Origin: Gordionus sp. m RMFG-2023 | Lineage: Eukaryota > Nematomorpha > Gordioida > Chordodea > Parachordodidae | NCBI RefSeq assembly: GCF_954871325.1 | Contig: NC_088779.1 | Span: 16,556,846 to 16,620,845, forward strand | Reading direction: 5' to 3' | DNA: 64,000 nucleotides | Part shown: positions 46,190-59,089 of the stretch, piece by piece | How positions within the stretch are numbered: the stretch's first letter is position 1 | Layout: every line of letters begins with the position of its first letter | Position numbers and translations under genes: made by a program | The notes under the pieces: generated by a model | What the model was told of the DNA's origin: nothing | The model's database searches: none | Seen by the model: only the letters and a program-made list of their open reading frames with translations

Positions 46190-48985
46190 TACTTCAAAGA
46201 ATTTTAACTCTTCTTATTTTGTCGACGCTTTATTTTATTTAAAAAAAAATTAAGGAGATATATAAATTGTCTTAATTTTTAATTAAGCTATCGCCATTAT
46301 TGGTGATAAACATATAAATAAAATTTAGTAATGTAAATTATAAATTAATTATTAAAATAATTTTAACGCAATCATAAATCTCCAATAATCTTAAGTAAAT
46401 TATAAAAAAAACGTTTAAAATTATAAAATTAAATTAGTTGATTTGAAATAACGCTTTACAGGTAAATAACTATAAGATTTGCTAAAAGTAATTGTTGAAA
46501 ATTTACATAAATTAACTCGTTAAAAGGCCAAAATCCCATCTTATTTTTTTAGAAAATGATTTTATAAATCTTTATTCTTCATAATATATGTTTGAACATT
46601 TACCTAATAGTTTTATACATTATTTATAATTATAATTATTTCACTAATATTTTAAGACTTACATACAATCAATAACATATTTTATATTATGAAATAAAGT
46701 GCATTCATTTCTAACATTCTAAAAAAAATCATTATTAAATAAGAACATTTTTTTTTTTATAAATAATTTTTTTAACATTGGAATTTAATTTCTCTTTCAA
46801 TTCTTCTTTTCCTAAAATAAAGAGAATAAAGAATATTATTATTTACATGGATTTGATCATGATATTTAATATACATAATAAATATATTGGTTTATAATTT
46901 TCTAAAAGCAGAAATTTCCTGTAAATAATTATTGATATTAAATCTATTCAAAAAATTATGAATTGTGTAGTGCTCTCAAATCGAAAAATAAATCATTCGT
47001 ATTCGATTGGAATTACTCAAATAATCGTTTTTGTAATATTATAAAATAATTGATAAGAAAAAATATTGATAAAAAATATTTTAATTATTATGATTAGTTA
47101 GAATATCTTGTCAAAAAAATGTTGCTAGCTCTATAAAGGAAACCTGAGTTGACTGATCCAGACATAAAAGGAAATTTATTAATTATTTTTGGATACTTTT
47201 GAAGAATCGCCTAATATTCTACGCCAAACATTTAGGTGAGTATCATAGTATAAGTTACTAGTTATGAATTTACGCTTTATAAATAATTTCTCTAAAAATA
47301 ATCCAAACTGAACTAAAACAATGTATCAACTGTGGGAGAGGGAAGGGGATTTAAAATCAATAAATGCAAATAATGAAACAATCTATTCTTCGCAAATAAA
47401 TGGGAAAATGTGGACAAATCTCTCAAATTAAGAATAATCAATATTGCTACACTTCTCAGTTTGAAAAATAGAAGACTAAGGCACATAAAAAATTTGAAAC
47501 ACAGAAGACAAACAAAATATAAAAGTCTAGAATGGCTATATAAATAGTAAATATGGCAAAGTCTGGCATATGACAAAACATATGTGAAAGGACAAATAGT
47601 GGTGATATACCTTTAAATCTAAAGATACAATTTACAAGTTTATTTTGATAAAATTTGAAATAAAAATTTAAATCTAAGGATAATGGAATTGTAAACAATC
47701 AATAAACTGAGACATAATACTCCTCTTCTCCTTTTGGAGACAAATCCTCCTATAAACATATACCTACATTGTTAAAAAAAGATAATGGCCTAAATATCAA
47801 GCTTCTACTAAAAATGATTAGAAAAATACTACATTTTAATATCTACATTTATAAAAATTAATATAATTATAATATATATTAATTAATGGTCTTATGTTTT
47901 TTGGAAATATTATTATATAAATTTTATTTTAAAAAATTAATTTATGTTTGGAGGAAATTTTTATTTTAAATAAATTTGATTGTAGCAATATATATAGTTT
48001 TCTCGTTTAGTAATTAATTTATAACCCCCTAATAAATTAAACTCATTCGTTTGATGACTAATAGATATCCCTTGCCTATCCCCTACTCCCTTTGAAAAAT
48101 ATGAAAGCAAACTGCACCTATCCCTCTCATTGCATTTAGACTTATTATATTGATTACATTTCATAAACCTATCAAAACTTAATTATACATATTAATACAT
48201 TGAACTAATTTAAATAATTTATAATAAAATTTATCCCACTATATAACCATTAAAAAACGTAACGACTTTTTATTCTGATTTAACTTAATGTGTTGCTTCC
48301 ATGACTAAACTCTAAAACCAAATATCAATCCCCAGTCTTACATTCTTAAATATTCAGAGTCATATGATGAACTATTCAAAAACCTATTGATCTGAATTTA
48401 TAAATGTAAGTATAACTATAATCTACAATTTTCATAAATATTATATCTAATTTAAAAAGCTCCCAAAATTAAAATTATATTCAATTATACATAAACCGAA
48501 AAAAATAAAGGTTTTATATTCAACTTAATTCGATGTTCCAAGAATAACTTTATAATTGATTAATAATGCTATTTTTTCATTCATATTTAAAGTGCCTGTT
48601 ATATATTGATCATATTTATTCAAAAATTTATTTATGATAATTTATATTTTTAGATATCTACATCTCAGTGGTCAACACTTTATAACACTCTACCATTTAA
48701 CCAATTGCAGCTTTTCATATATAATAAAATACATCCCACTACATAAGAACAAAAGAAGTAAAGGTATTCCATTCTTTGACTTAATTGGATTCTGCTCCAA
48801 TACTCAGCTTTAAAAATTAATTCCTAGTTTTCTCTCAAATTCATATACTGATTACAAATATTGAGATATATATTGATTTGAACTATTGAACCCAAAGATA
48901 TTTCCATTGTATAAAACCATTTAAAAATAAAAAATTTAATATCACCTAATCTAATACGCATCATTCGATATAATTGCACATATTA
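46190..48985. other. AT-rich region, no recognised gene
   Basis: Short frames at 47313-47698 and 47961-48164 are Phe/Leu/Ile-rich and unlike any family I know. No repeats with defined ends were seen. Confidence 0.4.
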
Positions 48986-48989
48986 AAAT

Positions 48990-49242
48990 AATAAAAGCTG
49001 CCTGCCATCCCAGCGTACAGGAGGAATTAAATGGACCCAATCCAGAAAGCCTGTATTAATCCTAGCCATACTTAGTTCTTACAAAGCTATCAATCCACGC
49101 ATGAAAAAGCCATTACTTCACAGCCTTCATCTGCACCTTAATCCCCCTTGCAAATATCCTACCTGATACCACAAACATTTCCTGAATACCATGCTATAAA
49201 GTCATTTCTATTTCCCTCCAAACCAAATCTTATTTCGCATAT
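48990..49242 (+). other. G+C-richer host segment left of hAT-A copy 2
   Basis: Richer in C and G than its surroundings, reading for example CCTGCCATCCCAGCGTACAG. It is directly joined across the hAT insertion to 55205 onward, where a retroelement RT relic starts 0.5 kb later. It may be the 5' part of that retroelement; I could not match it to a domain. Confidence 0.3.
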
Positions 49243-49861
49243 CCAAAAAGCAGGGTTGCCATGTCTCCCCCCATCAGTGGGAGTCTCCCACAATTTTTTA
49301 GTTTACCCACATACATCTCACTCCCACAATTAGAAATCTCCCACAAAAAGCTCCCACAATTTTTTAATTTCTCCCACAATTTTTTTTTAGCATTTTAATG
49401 TTTTTAATATATAAATAATAATTTTGAGAGACAGTATTTGATTATTTTTATATTTTTAAAATAAATTTTAAATATTTATTCGAAAAATATGTCTAGTTCT
49501 TTTATTTTATTTTTCCGCTCTAAAATATATTTTTTATAAAATTCTCCAATTCTCCACTCGACATTTTCAAAATTTTTGTGTTAGATAGAATAGAAGTTAG
49601 AACAGTATGTATAATTATTATAAATATATTTTAAATTACTTAATATATTTTATATCGTTATCTAGAATTGCAGTGCTCCACTCGACATTTTCAAAATTTT
49701 TGTGTTAGAAGAATAGAACTTTTAGAAGTGGATATTATTCTAATCTCTAATTCTTTTAAATAAAGTTAGTGGATGATTAATATTGATTAAATAATATTTT
49801 TCACTACTTACTTTTATACTATTCCATAAAGTATATTTCAAGCAAAAGATTATAAATATAA

Positions 49862-51005
49862 TTGATATATTATTCAACAATAGCTAAAAATCAAAGTGTA
49901 TTTATCGAATTGAGGCAGCACAATAATGAATTAATACCAATTGGCTGTATATTCCATATACTGCATAATTATTGCAAGAAGGCAATGAATGTACTATCTG
50001 TAGATGTCGAAGTAATTGTGATGAAATGTTTTAACGAATTTAGTTCATCAACTAAAAGAGTCACTGAATTAAAAGAATTGGTGGAGTGGTCTGATTTGGA
50101 ATGGTGTGAGTTGTTGCGATATGTACCTATCAGGTGGTTATCATTAATACCTGCCATCGAGAGAATTTTAAAATTTTACGAACCCTTAAAGAAATACTTC
50201 TTAAATAAAGATTTTAAAAGCTGTCCTAAAATTTTGAAAAATTTTTTCGAGGATGAAATGTCAGAAGCATATTTGGGATTAGTTTCACATGTAGGAAATC
50301 TACTTCCTGTAGTTAATATTCACTTGCAATCAGAAGATTCTTTATTGATAAAGATTCACAAAATCATGCTACAGCTCTGTTCATCTCTACAGTTAAAAAT
50401 AGATAATAAATTTTATGGCGCTATTGCGAAAAATATCATATTAAAATGTTCAAATATTACTATAATTAACGTATTTTTAAATGAAGCAAATATTTTTATT
50501 AAGACAATTTTGGAATATTTATAATCAAGATTTGAATTTAATAACTCTATTTACAAGTGTATAAATATTATGACCTTGGAACAGAAACCATCATTTGATG
50601 GTTTTTGTGATATAATAAATATATTAAAATTACCGATAGACATTGAAGCATTGTTTGAAGAGATTGTAATTTTTTATGATTTGCCAGAATACTTAAAGTA
50701 GATGGTCTAAAAGCAGAGGAGAAATGGGTGGAATTTTTTCGTAATAACTATAAATCCCCATGCTTGGAAAAAATTTGCGAGTATGTTTTCTCCTTACCTC
50801 ATTCTAATGCCTCATCGGAGCGCATTTTTAGCCTGATGAGGACTGCCTGGGGAAAGGAGAGAAATCGAATTGCTTTAACAACATTAGAGGCCGAGTTAAT
50901 GGTTAAATAAAATTATAAAATGTCATGCCAGGAATTTTATAAATATCTTAATAACGACGGTAAACGTTTAGTTCCATTATTTAAATCTCAAATAAAATAT
51001 AATTA
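49862..51005 (+). pseudogene. hAT-A transposase, main copy, N-terminally deleted
   Basis: The frame from 49862 joins codons equivalent to residue ~105 onward of copy 1 (NQSVFIELRQHNNELIPIGC); both catalytic aspartates are lost. It then follows copy 1 almost residue for residue, with changes such as CIFHILHN for CICHILHN and a new stop after TILEYL (50524). The same PEYLK-stop frameshift as copy 1 occurs near 50697. The C-terminal block reads SLPHSNASSERIFSLMR with the family-typical SER, then a stop after AELMVK; the coding match ends near 51005. Not functional. Confidence 0.85.
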
Positions 51006-51270
51006 ACTATAACTACTTGACTTTCTATATTTTATAAAATCTTATTTATACATTTGTATAAAATCAAATAAATTTATTTTTTACATTGTAAAATTTATAT
51101 TTTGAATATTTTGGCAAATCATAAGAATAAAGAAGCATTACAATCTCCTCAAACATGACATCATATTAAATCTTATTAATAATTATCCGATAATAGTAAT
51201 AATATTCTTACTTTGGTATTTATGCAGCATAATTTAGTGAACCTTTATTAAATTATATTCTTCTGATTGC

Positions 51271-53784
51271 CAGTGACCCCTACACTTTTTGAGGGATAGA
51301 AGCAGAATACCCCCCTAAAGTACCCCCCCCCCCCCATTGTAAATTATTTTTTGACACCAATAAATTTTAAAAATAATTTTTATTGCATCAATATTTATTA
51401 TAATATAAATATAATGTAAAAAATATATGCTTTAAAAATATTATTTTTAAATTAATAATTTAGATAAATTAGGGGAAGAGAAAGCAAAAGAATTTATAAT
51501 TTTATCAATATTTAATTGTTTAAATAAATTATTTTCTATTGATAAAATGGTTAAATTATTAAGAAATGGATCTTTCATGACACTACGAAGTCTTGTTTTA
51601 ATTAGTTTAATTTTACTCATGACCCTTTCGGCAGTACATGATGTAGTAGGAATAGTTAATAAATATTTATATAATATTGTTAAATTTGGGAAAGCAGAAA
51701 AATTTATAAGCAGATGATAAGGTAAAATAAATGAATAGTTTCTCCAGTCTGAATCATTCATCTCAGAATTATTATCATCATCAGAAGAATCTAAATAATG
51801 TATTAGTAAAAATATTTTAATTAAATAAATTTACAATTCTCAGAATCTGACAAATCTTCTTTAACCTCTAGGTCACGAGTAATAATTACGTCCCCCGTTT
51901 TAGCCATTTTATAAATATTTCTAAACATCAACATTTCCTCAAAAACTTGATTTGTATTTAATTGATAAAATTCACAGATATCCTTGATATCATCTTTAAC
52001 AATTGCCTTTTCCGCCATTCCCTTTGGGGTAAAAAATGATGTTTGACTCAAAAATTTTATCGATTCATCGTTAAATCTTTCACTAAACTGCATAATAATT
52101 AAAACAAGTGCAGCATAAAACACACTGATTTTAAAGCTAAAATAAAATATTATATTTAATGATGAAAGTATATATATATCTCTCCTTTTTGGATTGTAAT
52201 GTTTGAAGTCTTGAACTTTCAAAATCAAAAGATAAATTTCTCTTCTTCATAAAATCTTGGGCCTTTGAAAAGACATCCAAAAATTCAGTGTTATTATCTA
52301 TTTTAGGATTATAAAATAATAAAAGATAATAATTTAAATTATACTTCTCATATTAATCAGGCAATCTTTTACCAATTGAATTTGATTTATTGCAAACCCT
52401 ATATCCTTCGAAATGGTTTGCAATTTTGTACAAGCCAAACTTGTTATCAACAATATTTTATCCAAAACACATAGTGATAAAATAAAATAAAATTTTTCTA
52501 TTCTATAGACTATAGCACTAGCCATAGTGGAAGTGGCAGGATCTTCAGAATCCTTTAAATTTGCCAAAGCTGCCCTCAAAGCATCATAAAGTAGGAAAAA
52601 AATTACAATCGCATTATATGATGTTAGCCAGCTTCTATAAATATAAAATAAACATTATATATCGAAACAATTAAGATAATATTACTGAGTGGTGATGCGT
52701 AAAAATCTATGTGATTTTGTCAGTAAATCACTCTGACATGTTTTGAGTACTTCATATCTTTTAACACCATTAAAATATACGTAAATTTCGTCTAATATTC
52801 CCATGACATTTCGCAGCTCTTTTACTGATTGGCATAATTGAACAACTATCATATTTAATCGATGACAATAGCACCAAATAAAAGCTGCCTTTGGCGCCTC
52901 CGCTCTAATCAAAGCCTGCACTCCATTAATTCTTCCACTCATGTTTGAGGCGCCATCATAGCTTTGCCCCACTAGGAATTTGAGGGGTAGATTCATGGAG
53001 CCAAGCTTGGATATTATATTCTTTTTAATATCGAGGCCCGTTGTATTTCCCGTACAATAAATGTCTGTCAGCCTTTCAACGGGCTTAGGTGTCTCGCTAT
53101 TTTCAACATATCTCACTATCAAAGCTATTGCTTCTGATTTCGATACATCATATGTGCCATCAACTATAATTGAATAGCACCTGTTAAATTCAATCTCCTT
53201 TTGAATTTTTTTTATAACCATATTTTTCATGGTTTCAATAAGAATATTTATGTTATTATATGATAACAGATTTGAATATAATTTAGATTTTAACCCCTTA
53301 ATTTTTTTCTCACTTCTTCTTTCTTCATTATCTTGTATATACATTTTAAGAACAGGCTCAGAATCTGCAATAAGTTTAATAAGGCTCATCATATTGCCAT
53401 CTTGTTGCCTGTTCCACCAGAAGGCTTGATTGCGGGATAAGCATTTATATTTTTTTTTGGTTAATATTTTTGTGCATATTTTGACAATGATCTAAAAAAT
53501 TTAAATGATTATATATAAGATTTAATATTTAAATTTTTACTATTCCCTTTGATAAAATTATAATTTTGTGCCAAATCTTGAAAGTGGAAAAATAATTTTA
53601 TGATAAGAAATATCGGATAACAAACTAATTTGCTAAACATCGACCATAAAAATTTTTAAAATAATAAAATAAAAAAATTTTTTTAAAAAAATTTTAAAAT
53701 AAAAAATTAAAAAAAAAAAAGTACCCCCATAGCAATTTATAGAAGCAGTTGCTTCGGACCCCCCCCCCGTTGTAGGGGTCACTG
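51271..53784 (-). mobile_element. hAT-B element nested in hAT-A copy 2
   Basis: Both ends start CAGTGACCCCTACA when read inward. CTGATTGC is duplicated exactly at 51263-51270 and 53785-53792; the uninterrupted site is visible in hAT-A copy 1 (rc of 20555-20565, GCAATCAG). C/G homopolymers lie just inside both ends (about 51327 and 53760). Length 2514 bp. It carries a multi-exon transposase on the minus strand with most domains preserved. It is younger than hAT-A copy 2. Confidence 0.93.
51447..53430 (-). CDS. hAT-B transposase (ZMYM/DUF4371-like), split by short introns
   Basis: Exon A (about 53430-52686) holds the RNase-H-like core: D78 in SIIVDGTYDVSKSEAIAL and D146 in GQSYDGASNMSG (counted from MMSL at 53392), then CYCHRLNMI. 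Intron 52685-52635 (51 nt, GT-AG) joins ITTQ to SWLTSYNAI. Intron 52344-52298 (47 nt) joins INMR to NNTEFLDVF. Intron 51834-51791 (44 nt, with TACTAAT near its 3' end) joins DSEN to YSSDDD. The junction near 52187-52148 needs splicing too but shows no GT. The last exon gives the dimerisation domain (IPTTSCTAERVMSKIKLI) and stops at 51447. The N-terminal zinc finger is missing or degraded, so activity is doubtful. Confidence 0.75.
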
Positions 53785-53792
53785 CTGATTGC

Positions 53793-54575
53793 AACTGCAT
53801 ATTAACAGCATATAGTAGATTTCCTATATGTAAAATTTCTAAATATACTTCTGCCATTTATTTTTGAAAATTTTTTTCAAAATATTAGGACAGCTTTTAT
53901 AATCTATTTATTTTTTAAAGGTTTGTATTTTAAAATTCTACGATGGCGCGTATTAGGAGGAACCTGTCAACCAACATTATGCTAACTCAATTCTGTAAAT
54001 ACACTCTGGTTTTTGCCAAATTCACTGAGGAATTATAATATCAGAAAGCTGCCATGCAATTCATTGGTAATGCCAAATCTGCTATATTTACCATTATATA
54101 TGGTTAGCTATGTCTTTGGATATTTCATATCTGGAGAAACTTTTTAAATAGTTTTATTGAAATGACATTAATTTTGTTGAAATAAGGGAGGATCAAGGGA
54201 AATGTTTTGATATCTCCTTATTAGATGCATCTGTTAGAATTGCACATCTTTCAAATCGTCAAGAATTGACCTTCTGGATTTATATCCTAAAACAATGATG
54301 ATAGCTTGCTCATTTGTGTTCTACAAAGTATACTTTTCATTTATATTAGTCGTTAAATATTATGGGGAAAGATTCTACCAACATTGTGATGTTAAGTAGC
54401 TCTCTGAATGTTGTACTGCATGATAGGTATTTACCATTTCCACAACTGTAGTTGCATCTGTATTATTTCTTATTTTTGAAAAATATTTTTGTTTTGCAAT
54501 AGATGTTGATAGACTGCCCTGTACTGATTTATGCTTTGAAGATTTTTGATGCCTCAAAATATCATATTCCCTTCC
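53793..54575 (-). pseudogene. Decayed BED-containing hAT-A transposase, copy 2
   Basis: The minus strand from about 54575 reads DILRHQKSSKHK, SVQGSLSTSIAKQKYFSKI and HAVQHSESYLTSQC. Then, through stops and shifts, come remains of the catalytic half down to 53793, where hAT-B interrupts it; a further piece lies at about 51130-51262. It corresponds closely to 19735-20710 of copy 1, so the convergent double gene predates both insertions. Confidence 0.75.
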
Positions 54576-54879
54576 CCCATTGTATTAACTAAATAGTGTA
54601 GAACAACTTCCCCGCACTGATTAGAATGATTTTTTACATTGTAAATTTAAAATTGTTTGTTTTTTTTTTATAAAATCTTATTTTTACATTAGCATAAAAT
54701 ATATTTTTTTACATTGTAAAATTACAATTTTTTTATAAAATTTTATCTTGTTTACATTCTTTTGTATTTAAAAAAGATCGTTGGTTATTATTTTTAAACA
54801 AAATTAATATATTATAATAAATCAATGTTATTTTAATAATAAAGATAGTATTTAAGAAATTTTGGGTCGTACTATAAAT

Positions 54880-55060
54880 ACCTATTTTGAAAAAGAGTTT
54901 CGTATTTTATTTTGGAAAATAGTTACCTATTTTATTTTGAAAAAGAGTTGGATATTGTATTTTGAAAAATAGTTGGCTATTTTATTTTGAAAAATAGTTG
55001 GCTATTTTATTTTGAAAAATAATTACCTATTTTATTTTGGAAAATAGATTAGATTTTATA
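54880..55060. repeat. hAT-A minisatellite, shorter allele-like array
   Basis: About six to seven units on the reverse strand of the AAATAGCCAACTATTTTTC repeat, several with AGTTGGATATTG or AGTTACCTATT variants. Confidence 0.8.
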
Positions 55061-55361
55061 TTTATAAAAAATAATAAGCGGATCCCGCAATAATTTTTTT
55101 TTTAGCAATTTTCATATTTCTCCCACAATTTTTATATTATTCCCACTAAATACCGAATTTCTCACACAATTTGATAATTTTGACCTGGTAACCCTGCCAA
55201 AAAGGCAAGGCTTGGAAAAGCAAAATTTTAATCAAAAAATTTAACATCTTTTCTTAATAACATTTGATAAACCATGTGTTTGACATTATTTAGTACTCTT
55301 TTCAAACAAAATCACTTATTTAACAGATAGATACATCCAAACACCCTCTCTATTTAGATCG

Positions 55362-56110
55362 ATGACCAATATTCTTCAAGAATGGCATAAATACAACAAA
55401 AAGGAGATATATTTTGCCCTTATAACAAGAATTACATTAATATCAAGCAAATTAAATAATTTGAACATAGATTCCATACGTTTTGCCACATTCAAAGAAA
55501 ATCTGGCTACTTATGACAATGATACTTACCTGGTCCTGTTTCAGAAATGCATAAGGAATTACATCCTTCCCTGAACATAGAACACAAACAACTTCACCAC
55601 TGTAGATTTTAATATAATCCTATCTTTTGGACCTTATTTTTCGGGAATGCTTGAAACCATTCTATATTTTTTCAGGGCCTGACTCTACACCTCTATCACT
55701 CAACCTGATATCCTCTCTAAAATAGCCCAGCTTATCAACCATATTCTCTCAGCATATGTACCTTCATATAAAATTTTAATGGTGACTGTAAATATTTCAA
55801 AAATTTGATAAATATTATAGGTCAATATTACGTTTGTTGTAGAATATTTTAATTTGGGCACAGGCCACACTTCCACATAAGGTAAGCATCTATGGCTTTT
55901 AGGAAAAATTCCCTCAGCTATCTTCAAAATATTTATGAAACAAAATAGTCGTAAACCTAACAAAGACATTAGACCAATATCAATTGGCATCACATGACAT
56001 CGATTAATGGCTAAATTAAGAATGAGTTGAATGAAGTTTACAATACCCAATATAAGCTCCAATCAATTAGAAAATAGCTTTAAAGGTGGGGGCTAACCTT
56101 CTTTTCATAT
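55362..56110 (+). pseudogene. Retroelement RT fragment (finger region)
   Basis: The clearest part is at about 55955-56060, where the plus strand reads KPNKDIRPISIGIT and then HRLMAKL. This matches the RT finger motif GVRPIAxGxxxRRLxxK of the same family as the 7.4-kb copy. The preceding IAQLINHILSAYVPSY (55720-55770) fits the segment just upstream. The earlier open frame 55362-55574 may be its N-terminal region but has no recognised motif. Truncated before motif A. Probably one continuous old copy with 48990-49242, split by hAT-A copy 2. Confidence 0.5.
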
Positions 56111-56525
56111 GCCCTCCCCCTTTAAACAAATACAATACACCTTCATATATTTTTTAAAGAGTTTTCATGCAAGGTTTCAAGGCTTATTTTAAATAAATTT
56201 TACTTTTCTTATAGCATTATGTCATATGGATATTATTTCCTTCCTTTCACCTTATAAACAAACAAAAATGAAAAATCAAAAGATATTATATTATATAGAA
56301 AAACGGGTATACAATCTGTTTATTAATAATTAAATATTTTATGATGATCCTAGACATAAAAATGAAACAAAACCTATATAAATATTCAAAATAGTTCCTC
56401 GATTATTATCCTAATAAGTAATTAAACTAAAACAAATAACAATTTAAGTATTCATAGTGTTTCTCAATTATTATCCTAATAAATAATATACTTTATAAGT
56501 TTATTATTTTATTTTTCATTTAATA
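56111..56525. other. AT-rich spacer
   Basis: Nothing recognised. Confidence 0.4.
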
Positions 56526-56533
56526 GATGCCCC

Positions 56534-58031
56534 CATTGGCGTACGCAGCGGAGGGGGACAGGGTGCAAATCCCCCTCCCCCAAAGCCAAAAAATGCAGAT
56601 GCCGGATTATATTTTTAAAAAATATTATTGTTAATATTAATTTATATTTGTTAATATTTATTCCTATCTCATATATATATATATATAATTACATTTATTT
56701 ATCACATTCATCTACTAAGTTATTTTATCAATTAATTTCGATTTCAAGTTTTCCTTGGCGTAATTTACCTATTATTTAAAAATTTTAGTGGCGTAATATT
56801 TATCTAAATTTCTAGTCAAATAATAATTATCTCTGAAACTCCTTGTCCAAAAGGGAGAAAGAAATTTCAAGCTTGTCCAACGAGATCGAGTCTCCGCCAT
56901 CAAGCAGTAACAGCTTTTATGGAGTTAAAATAGCCGATTATTAATGCTATTACTGAAACATCACAATGGCTTGAAAGAAATATTTCCTCAGAAGCAAGAA
57001 AATTATTGGATTCAATACTAATTCCAAATTTTTTTTCTCATTAGAATGTTTTATTTAATTATAAACATAACATTGACTTGATTAAGAAGATGAGAATAGC
57101 GGAGAGCATTTTATTAGAACGCAAGGAAATTAGAGCTAATGTTGATGAAGAATTTCATATTTTATATGTTATTGTTGAGTCAAAAGTAGAGCTATACGTG
57201 TTTAATAAGCTCATAACATTAATATAGGATTAGTAGAAGAGTATTATAAAACAAATGTCCCCTCTCCCAACCTTTTTCATATGGTGATAGAAAAAAAAAT
57301 ATAACTATTTGTTAGATTTTTATCATGAAGATGTAAAATATATTGTGATGCCTTATTAGCTGAATAACTATGATTAAAAGATTAACTATGGTTGATACAG
57401 TCCCAAAAAATGCTATGGATGCTTTGCATTATTTCAAACACATTTTAGATTATACTCCCAATGTATTAAAATGGTTATATATATATTAGCAGATCTTTAG
57501 TAAATGAGAGAACATTCTCTTTTTTAAGAAAAATAACAGAGCCTTGCAGAGGTACCATTTGCAGAACACGGCCCAGATTTTTTTTAAAAATTTTTTCCGG
57601 CCCTGGTTTTTTTTAAATAAATTATATTTATTTTTGATTTTTATAGATAATAATGGCGGATTTCAAATATTTGGTTTTAAAATACAGCTCGGCCCGGATA
57701 TTTTTTCTAAAAAAATTACGTCCAACATTTAAATTTTTTATACTTTATATATTTTAAAAGCTCAAAAAATTCAAATTTCAATTTTGGGTCATTTAAGTGA
57801 TTCATATCGTGGGTTATATTCACTTTATATTTTATAATTCACTTTTATTTTATAGTTTTTCAATGCCGGTTTATATATATAATTTTTTTTAATTCACATT
57901 AGTTTAAAATTGTGTATTAGAAAAGTTATTAATCCTAATAAATTTATGCTTAGTATTTTTGATTAACAATAATATTTCTTAAAAAATTTTATTATCCCCC
58001 CCTCCAGACCAAATTCCTGCGTACGCGCCTG
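56534..58031 (+). mobile_element. Degenerate hAT element, 1.5 kb
   Basis: The left end CATTGGCGTACGCAG and the inward-read right end CAGGCGCGTACGCAG share GCGTACGCAG. The flanks GATGCCCC (56526-56533) and GGTGCCTC (58032-58039) match at 6 of 8. C-rich tracts lie near both ends. It encloses a broken transposase. The region 57560-57720 has its own opposed CGGCCC/GGGCCG motifs and may be a further small insertion. Confidence 0.65.
56830..57560 (+). pseudogene. hAT transposase relic
   Basis: Plus-strand fragments include ERNISSEARKLLDSILIP and IAESILLERKEIRANVDEEF. Near 57490-57545 comes SLVNERTFSFLRKITE, the hAT dimerisation motif (SNERTFSxLRRIK in relatives). Order and strand are consistent with the end of a ZMYM-type hAT transposase. 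Many stops; no catalytic aspartate could be placed. Confidence 0.5.
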
Positions 58032-58239
58032 GGTGCCTCAACCTTAAATTTTATTTAAAAGATAAATCTTAATCTATATCAATTTGCAATTCATTACTAA
58101 AATCATTTTTGTAAATTATATTTTATTCGATTATTGTATTTATCAAAATTCAACTAAACCAAATATAAGTAATAGTTTCAAAATACAAAATAGTTTGATA
58201 AATCTGCTATCCAACCAAGAGTTACAAATCTTGATATAG

Positions 58240-58345
58240 TGTTATTAAACGGCTCGATTTTTAAAAATGGCTAACCTAACATTTTAGCCCAAAAATGTTA
58301 TACAAGCTTCATGATTTGGTCACTAGATCTCCAAACCTTTTGTTA
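58240..58345 (+). repeat. Dispersed repeat TTAAACGGCTCGATTTT, copy 2
   Basis: TAGTGTTATTAAACGGCTCG then ATTTTTAAAAATGGC and ATGATTTGGTCA parallel 42335-42445. Confidence 0.65.
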
Positions 58346-59085
58346 ACTACACCCGGACGAAAAAGTCCCCTTCCTTAGTCTGACCTTCTTCAATCATTGC
58401 AGAGAGACTGAGATTTAATCTTGGTTGGCAACTCCGTCGCGTTTCTTAGATCGAGTACCTTATGGAACATTCTATTCTCTTTTCAACCTCTTTAGTAAAT
58501 AGTTATCAATTCCTTAAGGCCATCCATCAAATAATTTTGACTTATTACTTATCTTATAATTTATTCTAATTTTATTATTCGTTTTAATATGATTTGATAT
58601 TTTTTTATATAACCTTAATGCTTATGTAAAATTATATTTTCGTTGTTTCTTTATTATTTTTATTGAATTTAAATGATGTAGAATGAGTTACTAACCTAAG
58701 ACTTTTCCATGCCCTTCCAACCTAAGCCATGATGCTATCGCCGACTATTTACAAATTTGCCAAACAATAAAAGAAAAAAAAATAAAGTATATGGAGATTC
58801 TTAATTTTAGTTTTCACACTACATTTAGATAAACACCCATCATCCCTATATATAATCCAAGAGAGTTGTAGATATGTGACCTTAACCTTAAACGGATGAA
58901 AAAGGATATGGCATGGGATCCTGCCTTTCGTTAGTAATATTAAGGTATTGAAAGATAAAAATACTATACAACAAAATATTAGAAAGTAAAGAGATATCTG
59001 AAAAATAGAGGTAGGGCTATTTAGTTTCTATTTCGAAAATAAGTATATTTCGCATAATGATTAAATATACTGAGGAATGAAACTA
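58346..59085. other. Spacer with G+C-richer patches, no recognised gene
   Basis: 58350-58520 and 58690-58760 are less AT-rich than average, which in this window usually marks decayed transposon coding sequence, but I could not assign a motif. Confidence 0.35.
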
Positions 59086-59089
59086 ATTA

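Larger units (their letters stand above)
49251..55196 (+). mobile_element. hAT-A copy 2, 5.9 kb including a nested hAT-B
   Basis: The left end is CAGGGTTGCCATGTC and the inward-read right end CAGGGTTACCAGGTC. CCAAAAAG flanks it at 49243-49250 and 55197-55204. Its orientation is opposite to copy 1. Subtracting hAT-B (51271-53784) and one CTGATTGC leaves about 3.4 kb, close to copy 1 (3.7 kb); part of the difference is fewer minisatellite units and a deletion of the first ~110 transposase codons. Confidence 0.92.

Noticed and set aside
47313-47698. Overlapping hydrophobic frames that could suggest a small membrane protein
   Set aside because: Two overlapping frames with AT-driven Phe/Leu/Ile composition; no start context, homology or conserved pattern to support either.
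55700-56062. 120-codon minus-strand open frame
   Set aside because: The plus strand of the same interval shows the RT motif DIRPISIG; the minus frame is a shadow.
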